Assembly: GCF_024320865.1 (NCBI RefSeq) | Contig: NZ_JANDBD010000007.1 | Location: 62,001-126,000 of the forward strand | DNA: 64,000 bases | Direction of reading: 5' to 3' | From: Mycolicibacterium arenosum | GTDB lineage: Bacteria; Actinomycetota; Actinomycetes; Mycobacteriales; Mycobacteriaceae | Shown here: positions 33,404 to 41,033 of the stretch, piece after piece | How the letters are laid out: every line of letters begins with the position of its first letter | How positions within the stretch are numbered: the first letter of the stretch is position 1 | Made by a program: the position numbers and the translations under genes | The notes under the pieces: generated by a model | Told to the model about the DNA's origin: nothing | What the model saw: only the letters and a program-made list of their open reading frames with translations | The model's database searches: none

Positions 33404-33943
33404 TCAGTCTGCAGGGCCGTCCGCTCCTCGCGGGAGCGGACCATCGGGGTCCGCGCAGCGCCGCGGTTCGATGTGTACCGGCGGGGTGTGGTCGATCCAC
33501 GACGGATCCTGCGGTGGCGAGGTGTACCAATAGGCGTCGGGAAGCTCCGAAGCCCGCTGATGAAGATCGGGAAGCGGATCGCCGCACCACTGGATGAGAT
33601 CTCGATCGTCACCGGGCTGAGAAGACGACTCTCCGGGCCACGACTCCTCGAGATCGAGCAGGTAGTAGTACAGAGCCGGATTGTCGGCGTCGTTCCACGC
33701 AGACGGGTTGATGAGTGATTCTCGGGTGTCGCGAGCCATTCCCCAGATTCGATCCGACGGCGGCGCGGTGTAGACGAGCCGGATCGATGCACCGTCGGTC
33801 CACGCGTGGGAAACCAGGAACGTGTGGCGCCCTGGTCGCGGACTGACAGCCGCGTCGGCGTTGACGACCTCGATGCGATGCAGCAGTTCGGTCAGAATTC
33901 CGGCCGCGAACTGGTCAGGCGTGGAATCAGTTGATGGGCACAA
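33404..33943 (-). CDS. Orphan immunity-like protein, copy 2
   Basis: A 179-aa acidic protein homologous to the protein at 31.4 kb: QFAAGILTELLHRI, HTFLVSHAWTDGASIRLVY, PPSDRIWGMARDTRESLINP and YYYLLDLEE align in order. It has about 35 extra Pro/Asp-rich residues at the C-terminus. The likely TTG start (TTGTGCCCATCAACTGA) overlaps the stop of a toxin remnant by more than ten bases, exactly as in copy 1, but on the opposite strand. The inferred role is neutralising a secreted toxin that is now deleted, or protection against toxins of neighbouring cells. Confidence 0.6.
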   Translation of the reverse strand: MCPSTDSTPDQFAAGILTELLHRIEVVNADAAVSPRPGRHTFLVSHAWTDGASIRLVYTAPPSDRIWGMARDTRESLINPSAWNDADNPALYYYLLDLEESWPGESSSQPGDDRDLIQWCGDPLPDLHQRASELPDAYWYTSPPQDPSWIDHTPPVHIEPRRCADPDGPLPRGADGPAD

Positions 33944-34076
33944 AGTCGTTCACCCACGGTAGTGTCAGCGTCCAGTTCTTCTGCACCTCAGGGAGGCTGG
34001 TCAACTGCGATGCGCTGAGAGCACACTGCCCAGCTAGTGCGCGCAGCCTCTCGTCGCAAACCTCGAGTGTCCCCAC
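33927..34076 (-). pseudogene. Internally deleted ESX-type toxin: N-terminus fused to toxin tail
   Basis: A 49-codon frame from GTG at 34076. The first half, VGTLEVCDERLRALAGQCAL, looks like the start of an EspC/WXG-type mycobacterial secretion protein (DERLRALAGQC-type helix). The second half, QKNWTLTLPWVNDFVPIN, matches the C-terminal tail of the toxin remnant at 31 kb. The simplest reading is that a long toxin gene lost its middle by an in-frame deletion, keeping the secretion-type N-terminus and the last 20 residues that couple translation to the immunity-like gene. It could still be expressed as a short peptide. Confidence 0.5.
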
Positions 34077-34214
34077 CCAGGCAAGCCTAGGGGTGCACGC
34101 GCAAGGGTCCTGACACCAATCTGTTGCTAAGCCAGCGCCACATCCCAACTCATCTGAGCGTTCTCCAGCGACTGGTGCACGGCCAGACTAGGGGCGGGCC
34201 GTCGGATCACCACG

Positions 34215-35030
34215 TCACCATTCGTGGTCGCATGCGCCGCAGAGCCACTTCTCCGGGGCCCTACAGCATCCCGCTGCTTGCTGCCACGGCCGGATGTTCG
34301 ACGGGTCCAGCGGTTCGCCGTAGAACATCTCACGTGTACGCCGTCGTCCGCACTGCGGACAGGACGGGTGTAACACGAACTTGAAGTCGACGAATCTCGT
34401 GAAACCCTCCGCGGCCATGCGGTCGCGGCAGCCACCGCAGATCGCCGCCGGCCAGTCGATGAGGCCGGTATGGAGCGTGAACTCTGACGGTGCGGGCCGC
34501 ACGTACGGATCGACGGTGTGAGCGACGAGTTCGTCGCGGGCGCCGGCGTCTGCGAGGTCGACGGACCGATCGCATCCTTCGCAACGCCGGCAATACTGCA
34601 GAAGCGTTCTCGCGGCAGCCATCGAGTTGTGGCCGAATCGACTCGTCGGCGGCGAGATGTACCGGCAGTCGTCGAGTGCACGATCGAATCTGAGGGCGTC
34701 ATCGCCGCTGAAGTGCCAGGCATCGGCGATGCTGAAGTCGACCCCGCTGAGGGCCGCCAGCGTCGACAACTCAACGATCGTCGGCTTGTACAGCGGCCGG
34801 TCGAACGTGGCGTCCAACGGGTTGCGGCTCGGACCGACGCGGGCGGTGACGGTGAGCACCGAGGCGGGATCGGTGTCGAGGACGTAGGCGACGAGGTCAC
34901 CCTCCTGCGCCTCGGTGGTGCCGCACCGCCACGGCCGATACGGCGACCCCGGCTCGAGAAGCGCGACCACCGCCTTCTTCCAGTCGGTGGATTGGACGAG
35001 GTGCAGGCGCGGATCCCCAACATGCTTCAC
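34215..35030 (-). CDS. PUA/EVE-like protein with C-terminal zinc clusters
   Basis: A 271-aa protein from a GTG with GGGAG upstream; the frame extends further left of the start but overlaps the SIR2 gene there and is rejected. The N-terminal 130 residues (GSPYRPWRCGTTEAQEGDLV, YVLDTDPASVLTVTARVGPS, ADAWHFSGDDALRFD) resemble a PUA/EVE fold, which reads modified bases in DNA or RNA. The C-terminal half has four CxxC-type pairs: CRRCEGC, CGGC, CPQC, and CLCGACDHEW-like end with CC near 255, suggesting two zinc ribbons. It is divergent from the Macro-SIR2 gene across 126 bp. A sensor of modified or foreign nucleic acid is a reasonable hypothesis; assignment is tentative. Confidence 0.65.
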   Translation of the reverse strand: MKHVGDPRLHLVQSTDWKKAVVALLEPGSPYRPWRCGTTEAQEGDLVAYVLDTDPASVLTVTARVGPSRNPLDATFDRPLYKPTIVELSTLAALSGVDFSIADAWHFSGDDALRFDRALDDCRYISPPTSRFGHNSMAAARTLLQYCRRCEGCDRSVDLADAGARDELVAHTVDPYVRPAPSEFTLHTGLIDWPAAICGGCRDRMAAEGFTRFVDFKFVLHPSCPQCGRRRTREMFYGEPLDPSNIRPWQQAAGCCRAPEKWLCGACDHEW

Positions 35031-35156
35031 CAGGTGATTCTCCCAGCGGGGTATGACATTTCGAGCGGATGCGACGGCGCTCGGGCGGGCACGCGCAGCA
35101 CCGCTGGTGAGCAAAAGGTGATCGGGGCACGGCCCTTTTCGATAAGACTTGAGACT

Positions 35157-36740
35157 ATGCAATCGCGTCAAACCTCGGACGTCCCAGGGCATCTGTTCAT
35201 CGTCAACGGCGACCTGACCAAGATCGCCTGCGACGCCCTGCTCATCCCGACTGACGGGGCGGTCAACATCACCGCCTCGTGGCGACAGTTTCTTCACGGC
35301 ATGACGTACGGGAATCGCTTCAACACGCGAGTGATGCGTGCTCTGCCAGCTCGTCCCAAGGAGCCTCACGTCTGGTTGGGAGATCTCGCGGGGCATCACG
35401 GGCAGGACGTCGAGACGTCGGTATTCGAGGTGACGATTCGCGAGTTCGTTGAGCGCGCCGCCACGGAAGTGCGACGGCTTGGCGCGCAGGACCGGATCTA
35501 CCGCTGGCCGAAACCGCGACTCGCGGTCAACGTGATCGGCACCGGCTACGGTGGGGCCGCCCACGTCAAGGGTCAGCTCCTCACTCTGCTGATCCGTGCA
35601 CTCGAGGCGCTGGCGGAGTCGCACGACGTCGACCTGATTCTGGTGGCGTACGGCGAGAAGTCCTACGCTGCAACCCAACGAGCACGGCGTCAACTGTCCA
35701 CACCTGATCTGCAATCGGGCTGGACTTTCCATTCCGAGGCGTCACCGGATCTAGACCGTTGGGCGCAACACCTTGCAAACGCAGCCATCACCAGCCGCCT
35801 GGTGCTGTTCGTCGGCGCCGGCGTCAGTGCTGGCGCGGGAGCACCGACGTGGGGAACGCTGCTCTCAGGGGTCGCCGAAACCGCCGGCTTCGGCGACGAG
35901 TCACTGACGTTGCTCGGCAAAAAGGATCCGAGGGACCAGGCGACGCTGATCGAACGTCGGCTTCAGAACATCGGCAAGGAACTTCGCACCGAGGTGGCGA
36001 ACACGCTCCGGCGCACAACCAGATATTCGCTACAGCACGGCTTGCTCACCTCACTGCGGAGTAGCGAGGCCGTGACGACGAACTTCGACGATCTCTTCGA
36101 GACGGCCGCACGGACAGGCGGTCGTCGCATGGCGGTCCTGCCTGAGGACCCCGAAGCCACCGACGGTCAGTGGCTCCTCAAGTTGCACGGCACAGTCGAG
36201 CACCCCGAACACATCGTGTTGACTCGGTCGGACTACCTCGACATGCCGCGTCAGTACGGTGCGCTCATCGGCTTGGTTCAGGGCATGCTGCTGATGCGCC
36301 ACATGATGTTCGTCGGATACTCGTTGCAGGACGAAGACTTTCAGGAGCTCATCCACGAGGTGCGAAAGGCCCGCGGCGATGCCGCTAACCGACGCGGCAC
36401 AGTGCTGACGCTGTTCCACGACGATCTCGAGCGGGAGATCTGGGCAGACGACCTCGACGTGGTGCCGATGATGGCCGGTGCGGACCGGACCGTCGACATC
36501 GAGGTAGCGGCGCGCGAGCTCGAGGTGTTTCTCGATCTCGTCGGCTTCCTCTCCACTACGTCGGCGGCGTTCTTCCTCGACCCGACCTACAGCAGTCTGT
36601 CCGACGACGAAGCAATCTTGCGCGATGCGTTACTCCACCTGTCCCGCCTCACCCGCGATGCCGAGCCCGGATCGATTGCATACGAAGTGCAGAGGTTTCT
36701 CGGCGATCTGGGTTCGGACGCTCATCCCCCAGGGCAATAG
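35157..36740 (+). CDS. Macro-SIR2 fusion, candidate defence NADase
   Basis: A 527-aa protein from ATG 35157. Residues about 10-190 form a macro-like domain: LFIVNGDLTKIACDALLIPT and, later, LAVNVIGTGYGGAAHVKGQL, the glycine-rich loop that binds ADP-ribose. Residues about 210-480 form a SIR2-like domain: LVLFVGAGVSAGAGAPTWG (NAD site, near 216), TTNFDDLF (Asn309/Asp311), KLHGTVEHPEH with His344, and FVGYSLQDEDF. SIR2 proteins of this SIR2_2 type act as NAD-depleting effectors in Thoeris, DSR and SIR2-HerA anti-phage systems. A macro sensor could bind an ADP-ribose-type signal. Its partner is a 122-aa gene 12 bp downstream, and it diverges from the zinc-cluster gene. Defence role is inference. 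Confidence 0.85.
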   Translation: MQSRQTSDVPGHLFIVNGDLTKIACDALLIPTDGAVNITASWRQFLHGMTYGNRFNTRVMRALPARPKEPHVWLGDLAGHHGQDVETSVFEVTIREFVERAATEVRRLGAQDRIYRWPKPRLAVNVIGTGYGGAAHVKGQLLTLLIRALEALAESHDVDLILVAYGEKSYAATQRARRQLSTPDLQSGWTFHSEASPDLDRWAQHLANAAITSRLVLFVGAGVSAGAGAPTWGTLLSGVAETAGFGDESLTLLGKKDPRDQATLIERRLQNIGKELRTEVANTLRRTTRYSLQHGLLTSLRSSEAVTTNFDDLFETAARTGGRRMAVLPEDPEATDGQWLLKLHGTVEHPEHIVLTRSDYLDMPRQYGALIGLVQGMLLMRHMMFVGYSLQDEDFQELIHEVRKARGDAANRRGTVLTLFHDDLEREIWADDLDVVPMMAGADRTVDIEVAARELEVFLDLVGFLSTTSAAFFLDPTYSSLSDDEAILRDALLHLSRLTRDAEPGSIAYEVQRFLGDLGSDAHPPGQ

Positions 36741-36752
36741 GAAGGATGGTTC

Positions 36753-37121
36753 ATGACCGACGAAACGCCGGTTCAACAGTTGCGCCATGAGCTGCTCGTC
36801 AGCGGACTGTCGGACTGGGTGTCGCTGGCCGAGGTCCAGCAGATCATCTCCCACTACCAACTCGCCGACACCGACGAGGATCGTCAACAGCTGGTACTCA
36901 AAACGATCGGGACGTTACTCGACGACGGCCTCATGGACCTCGGCGAGTTGCCCGCACAGGACAACCCCTTTCAAGCATGGAAACCCGTCAATGTCGCCCT
37001 CGATCGTCTCAAGGAGCGCTTCATCGACCACTACAGCGACCCGACGTCGTGGGACTACTCGATATGGCTGGGCCTGACCGACGATGGGCGAAGCGTCGCC
37101 GAGGCGCTGCGCGCGGGATAG
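36753..37121 (+). CDS. Small partner of the Macro-SIR2 protein
   Basis: A 122-aa acidic, mostly helical soluble protein starting MTDETPVQQLRHELLVSGLS and preceded by AGGAAGG. It continues ADTDEDRQQLVLKTIGTLLD, DLGELPAQDNPFQAWKPV and SIWLGLTDDGRSVAEALRAG, a layout seen in small hypothetical actinobacterial proteins. The gene lies 12 bp after the SIR2 stop and is almost certainly co-transcribed with it. It may regulate or inhibit the SIR2 effector; no conserved motif proves this. G+C resembles the core genome again. Confidence 0.65.
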   Translation: MTDETPVQQLRHELLVSGLSDWVSLAEVQQIISHYQLADTDEDRQQLVLKTIGTLLDDGLMDLGELPAQDNPFQAWKPVNVALDRLKERFIDHYSDPTSWDYSIWLGLTDDGRSVAEALRAG

Positions 37122-37192
37122 GCGCGCATATGGCACCCGGCCGCCGGGTTTGATAGCCGACGACCCCGGGCAAACACGACTACCATTCCGCC

Positions 37193-37771
37193 ATGCCCGG
37201 CGAGGGAGTCATGACAGTCTCAGCGCCGCCCGCCTTTCTCCGGTGGGTCGTACCCGCGACGATCATCGGCGCGTTGATGGTCCTCGGGTTGTTACTGAGA
37301 GTGCAGCACAACCGCGCCGTCGAGTTCGGGGAAGCCGGCCCTACGACGGTGGACATCGACACGAACGACGTGCCGGAACTGCAGGCCTGGGTGGACCATG
37401 CGGCACCACTCATGGCGTCGCTGCGATCGGTGTTCGGCGACGTCGGCGAGGCTGCCAAGGCAAGCGACTTCGCCGCGACGAGCACCGCGTGCCGTGCCGG
37501 TCTCGATCTCACGGGCGCGTTGGTCGACGAGCTGCCCAGCCCCGACGTCAGGCTGAACGCCCCGCTCCGCGAAGCACTCGACGACTACGACCAGGCGCTG
37601 CGCCACTGCGTGACCGGCAGCGAGAACAACGACCCGGAGGAACTCGCGATCGCCGCCGACCTGGTCACCAATGGCGACCGACGCTGGCGTGCCGCGGTCG
37701 GGATGATGGACACGCCGTGGCCCGCTCTTCCGCCGAGCAGCACCGGACCGTCGCATGTCTTCAAGACCTAG
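37193..37771 (+). CDS. Single-pass membrane protein, unknown function
   Basis: A 192-aa protein with one hydrophobic helix near the N-terminus (LRWVVPATIIGALMVLGLLL, residues about 16-36) and an extracytoplasmic helical domain of about 150 residues containing two Cys (STACRAGLD and LRHCVTGSE) that may pair. No lipobox. The ATG at 37193 gives the longest product; an internal ATG at 37211 has its purine-rich stretch too close to act as ribosome-binding site. It precedes the MFS gene by 69 bp on the same strand. I do not recognise a family; it may be a small envelope protein. Confidence 0.65.
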   Translation: MPGEGVMTVSAPPAFLRWVVPATIIGALMVLGLLLRVQHNRAVEFGEAGPTTVDIDTNDVPELQAWVDHAAPLMASLRSVFGDVGEAAKASDFAATSTACRAGLDLTGALVDELPSPDVRLNAPLREALDDYDQALRHCVTGSENNDPEELAIAADLVTNGDRRWRAAVGMMDTPWPALPPSSTGPSHVFKT

Positions 37772-37840
37772 AGGCAGCGCCCAGTTCGGTTGGGCACCCG
37801 TCCGATTGACGCCACCGCCCCGTGTGCGACGGCGCCACGG

Positions 37841-39439
37841 ATGACATCGACATCGACACGGGCCGTATCGACGTGGGCGCCGCTGCGGTCCCCGGTCTAC
37901 CGCATGCTGTGGATCGCGCAACTCGTCTCGAACCTCGGCACGTGGATGCAGACCGTCGGCGCGCAGTGGATGCTGGTCGACGATCCCCGCGCCGCGGTCC
38001 TGGTCCCGCTGGTGCAGACCGCGACGACGCTGCCGGTGATGCTGCTGGCGCTGCCCTCGGGCGTGCTGGCGGATCTGATCGACCGGCGCCGACTGCTCAT
38101 CGCCACCCAGGGGGCGATGGCCGCGGGCGTGGGTCTGCTCGCGACGTTGACCGGTTTCGGGCTGACCACCCCGGCGGTGCTGCTGACGCTGCTGTTCGTG
38201 ATCGGCTGCGGGCAGGCGCTCACCGCCCCGGCGTGGCAGGCGATCCAGCCCGATCTCGTTCCCGCCGAACAGATCCCGTCGGCGGCCGCGTTGGGCAGCA
38301 TGAGCATCAACGGCGCTCGGGCGATCGGCCCGGCGATCGCCGGAGTGCTGGTGGCGGTCTCCGGCCCGACGCTGGTGTTCGCGCTCAACGCCGTGTCGTT
38401 CGTGGGCATCGTGGTCGTGCTCGTCGCGTGGCGCCGGCCCGCCGTCGAGAGCGGCTACCCGCCCGAGCGGGCGCTGGCGGCGTTGAGTGCGGGCGGCCGG
38501 TTCATCCGCAGCTCGCCGATCGTGCGGCGCATCCTGCTGCGGGCGGCGCTGTTCATCATCCCGGCCAGCGCGATCTGGGGACTGCTGCCGGTGATCGCGA
38601 GCGGCAGCCTGGGGTTGTCGTCGTCGGGATACGGGTTGCTGCTCGGCGCGCTCGGTGCGGGAGCCGTGACCGGCGCGTTCCTGCTGGGTCGGCTGCGGGC
38701 GCGCTTCGGGCAGAACGCCCTGCTGACGACGGGCGCGTTCGGGTTCGCGGTGGCCACCGTGGTGGTCGCGCGGGTGCCCGTGTTCAGCGCGGTGTTCGCC
38801 GCCCTGGTGGTGGGCGGCGCGTCGTGGCTGCTGACGCTGTCGACGCTCAACGCGTCGATGCAGCTGAGCCTGCCCGCGTGGGTGCGCGCCCGCGGACTGT
38901 CGGTGTACCAGCTGATCTTCATGGGCGGCCAAGCACTCGGCTCGGTGGTGTGGGGCGTGATCGCCGCAGCGACAACCAGTTCCACCAGCTTGCTGGTGAG
39001 CGCCGGCCTACTGGTGCTGTGCGGCCTGTCCTCGCTGTGGTGGCCGCTGCACGCGAAGACCAGCGATTTGGACCTGACGCCGTCGTCGCACTGGCCCGAG
39101 CCGACGCTCATCTTCGAACCCGAACCGCTGGACGGTCCGGTACTGGTGATCACCGCCTACCGCGTCCCGCCGGAGAACGAGGACGCGTTCCTGAAGGCGA
39201 TGGCGGTGCAGGGCAGATCCCGACAGCGCACCGGGGCCTCGGAGTGGCGGGTATTCCGCAGCGTCGAGCACGAGTCGACTTTCGTGGAGACGTTCGTCGT
39301 GCGGTCGTGGGGCGAGCACATGCACCAGCACTACACCCGCCTCACCGGACAGGACCGGCTGATCGAAGAAGCCGTGGAGCGACTCGTCGACGGCGATGCG
39401 GTGTCGGAGCACTACCTGGCGGTGCGCGACGTGGGGTGA
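37841..39439 (+). CDS. MFS transporter of the EntS-like (MFS_3) family
   Basis: A 532-aa polytopic transporter. The start at 37841 removes an N-terminal stretch with no features. Hydrophobic helices begin with SPVYRMLWIAQLVSNLGTWM; the MFS motif A loop reads GVLADLIDRRRLLI after LPVMLLALPS, and SINGARAIGPAIAGVLVA is the family-typical TM5. About 12 helices are evident up to residue 405. A cytoplasmic C-terminal ABM-like region follows (LVITAYRVPPENEDAFLKAM, HYTRLTGQDRLIEEAVERL), as in bacterial MFS_3 proteins that export siderophores or drugs. Its 3' half exists again, decayed, at 43.4 kb. Substrate unknown; the exporter is not obviously tied to its neighbours. Confidence 0.9.
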   Translation: MTSTSTRAVSTWAPLRSPVYRMLWIAQLVSNLGTWMQTVGAQWMLVDDPRAAVLVPLVQTATTLPVMLLALPSGVLADLIDRRRLLIATQGAMAAGVGLLATLTGFGLTTPAVLLTLLFVIGCGQALTAPAWQAIQPDLVPAEQIPSAAALGSMSINGARAIGPAIAGVLVAVSGPTLVFALNAVSFVGIVVVLVAWRRPAVESGYPPERALAALSAGGRFIRSSPIVRRILLRAALFIIPASAIWGLLPVIASGSLGLSSSGYGLLLGALGAGAVTGAFLLGRLRARFGQNALLTTGAFGFAVATVVVARVPVFSAVFAALVVGGASWLLTLSTLNASMQLSLPAWVRARGLSVYQLIFMGGQALGSVVWGVIAAATTSSTSLLVSAGLLVLCGLSSLWWPLHAKTSDLDLTPSSHWPEPTLIFEPEPLDGPVLVITAYRVPPENEDAFLKAMAVQGRSRQRTGASEWRVFRSVEHESTFVETFVVRSWGEHMHQHYTRLTGQDRLIEEAVERLVDGDAVSEHYLAVRDVG

Positions 39440-39660
39440 CTGCGCGGCACCGTCACCGATTAAGCTACCGTTCAACGCTGTTCGTCATTCGCGACTCAGC
39501 CCAGGCCCAGTCGATCCGTACCTGTTCGAGGTAAACACGTTCGCCCAGGATCGCCTCCACCAGTTCGGCGTGGAGGCTGGACTCCTGAGGTTTTAGCAGG
39601 GTCAACGCCGACCGCGCCGGACGGCCCGTCGGTCACCCAGCGGTCGCAGTGTGTCAGTGA

Positions 39661-40710
39661 CGAGACCAGGGGACACCCGCCGACGACGGCCGGATGCCCA
39701 GCCTCGCTGACGTCAACCGCAAGCTCGATCGGGTGAACCGGTACGCCACCATCATGATGGGGCCGGGGGCGATCGCCATGAAGGGACTGTCGCGGGGCCT
39801 GTCCGACATCGCGGTCAGCTACATCACTAAGGACGGCAAGGGCGACGACAAGGCCAAGTCGGCTAAGGCCGAGGGCGACACGCTCGGGGCGGCGGGGCAC
39901 TAAGTCGACGCGAGCCTGGCGGGGCTGGAGATGGCGACCGTCGTCGCCGCCGACATCATCACGTTGGGGCGCGGCAGCGGGAAGCTGCACTCGAAGCTGG
40001 TCGATCCGACTCGCGCACCGAAGGTCACCAAAACGCGCACCGCCGCGGCGCAGCACACCGCCGCCGCACCTAAGGAGTGCAACCCGGTGCCGCCGGCGAA
40101 GAAGGCGCCGGCACTGCCCGAGGACTCCGCCAAGAACGCGCCGACAACCCAGGAGGCCAGGGCGACCTGGATCCACGACCGCTACGGTGAGTCCGTCGTA
40201 GGAGGGCCCTTGACCGCGAAGACATTCGAGCTTGTGCCCGGAAGCAAGTTGGACGCCCGCATCGCCGATCACTACAACGCACAGACCGGCACGCTCTACG
40301 AGTTCAACACCACGCCGTGGAACACCGGAGTGCCGGATCTGAAGGCGAAGGTCGACTTCAAGATCGCGCAAGTAAGCAAGGACTTCCAGCTGCGCGCCGA
40401 GGGCACCGTGCAGAACGTGGTGTGGTGCGGCACCGAACCGCTGCCCACCACGGGCGAGGGCGGTCGGCTTCGGCAGGCGCTCATCAATGCCAACATCCGG
40501 TACCGGGTGGTCCCGCTACCGCCAACCTGCTCAGGCTGCGGCCGCCGGTCTACTGACCGGCCGAGCCGAACTCGGCGCGCAGTGCACCGGCTCGGTCGGC
40601 GCAGGGCGAAGCGCACCCGAGGAATGCACTGCCATCTCTCGTATTGCTATGGAAGCTCGGCGAATCCGGCGCGGCCGCATCGCTCCTCGAGTCGACCTAC
40701 AGCCAGCTAG
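39661..40710 (+). pseudogene. Remnant of a secreted polymorphic toxin, broken by an in-frame stop
   Basis: One reading frame is open from 39661 to 40710 except for a TAA at 39901-39903. Before the stop: SLADVNRKLDRVNRYATIMM and SITKDG-like charged segments; directly after it, in the same frame, VDASLAGLEMATVVAADIITLG. The C-terminal part (VDFKIAQVSKDFQLRAEG, VVWCGTEPLPTTGEGGRLRQ, ALINANIRYRVVPLP) reads like the nuclease or effector end of an Rhs/ESX-type toxin; after about 40530 the frame degrades. There is no intact start with a ribosome-binding site. It lies on the strand opposite the intact toxin operon and within the MFS-bracketed segment. Confidence 0.6.
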
Positions 40711-41033
40711 GACTCCCCGCGGGCGTCGATCGTGGCAGCTTGCCGACGCAACCGTTCCGCGATCTGGCTCAGCCATTCCTTATAGGTCAGCGGCTCAGGG
40801 CTGTAGTAGACGCCAACCGTGCGCACCAGAAACTGCCTCAGGTCCGCTTCCGGACGGGCCTCGCGTAGATCATCGATCTCCTGGGCGAGCGTCCGTAGCG
40901 GCTGAGCGACGGGATCCGCGTTGATGTAACTGTCGACGACTCCCTGCCAATCATCAGCTTCCAAATCCCAGTCCTGGTGGAAGTATGCGGCAAAGAACTG
41001 GTACATATCTGCCGAGATCGAGCCGTCGTTCAT
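40707..41033 (-). CDS. CdiI-type immunity protein for the RNase A-like toxin
   Basis: A 108-aa acidic protein. The stretch MYQFFAAYFHQDWDLEADDW near residues 10-29 is the signature of a CdiI family of contact-dependent-inhibition immunity proteins (FF.AYFHQDW). The ATG overlaps the toxin stop by four bases (ATGA), the standard arrangement for a toxin and its cognate antidote. It should stay in the cytoplasm and bind the toxin's C-terminal nuclease domain. It is the third gene of the EspC-like/toxin/immunity operon. Confidence 0.85.
   Translation of the reverse strand: MNDGSISADMYQFFAAYFHQDWDLEADDWQGVVDSYINADPVAQPLRTLAQEIDDLREARPEADLRQFLVRTVGVYYSPEPLTYKEWLSQIAERLRRQAATIDARGES

Noticed and set aside
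34518..35156. Upstream extension of the Macro-SIR2 frame
   Set aside because: Overlaps the zinc-cluster gene antisense and lacks conserved character; the macro domain begins right after ATG 35157.
37292..38932. Long minus-strand frame opposite the MFS gene
   Set aside because: Gln/Arg/His-rich shadow without hydrophobic helices or motifs; the plus strand encodes a clear transporter.
39396..39596. Short plus-strand frame after the MFS stop as a gene
   Set aside because: It begins inside the MFS gene, has no ribosome-binding site, and only its last 25 residues look natural; at most a remnant.
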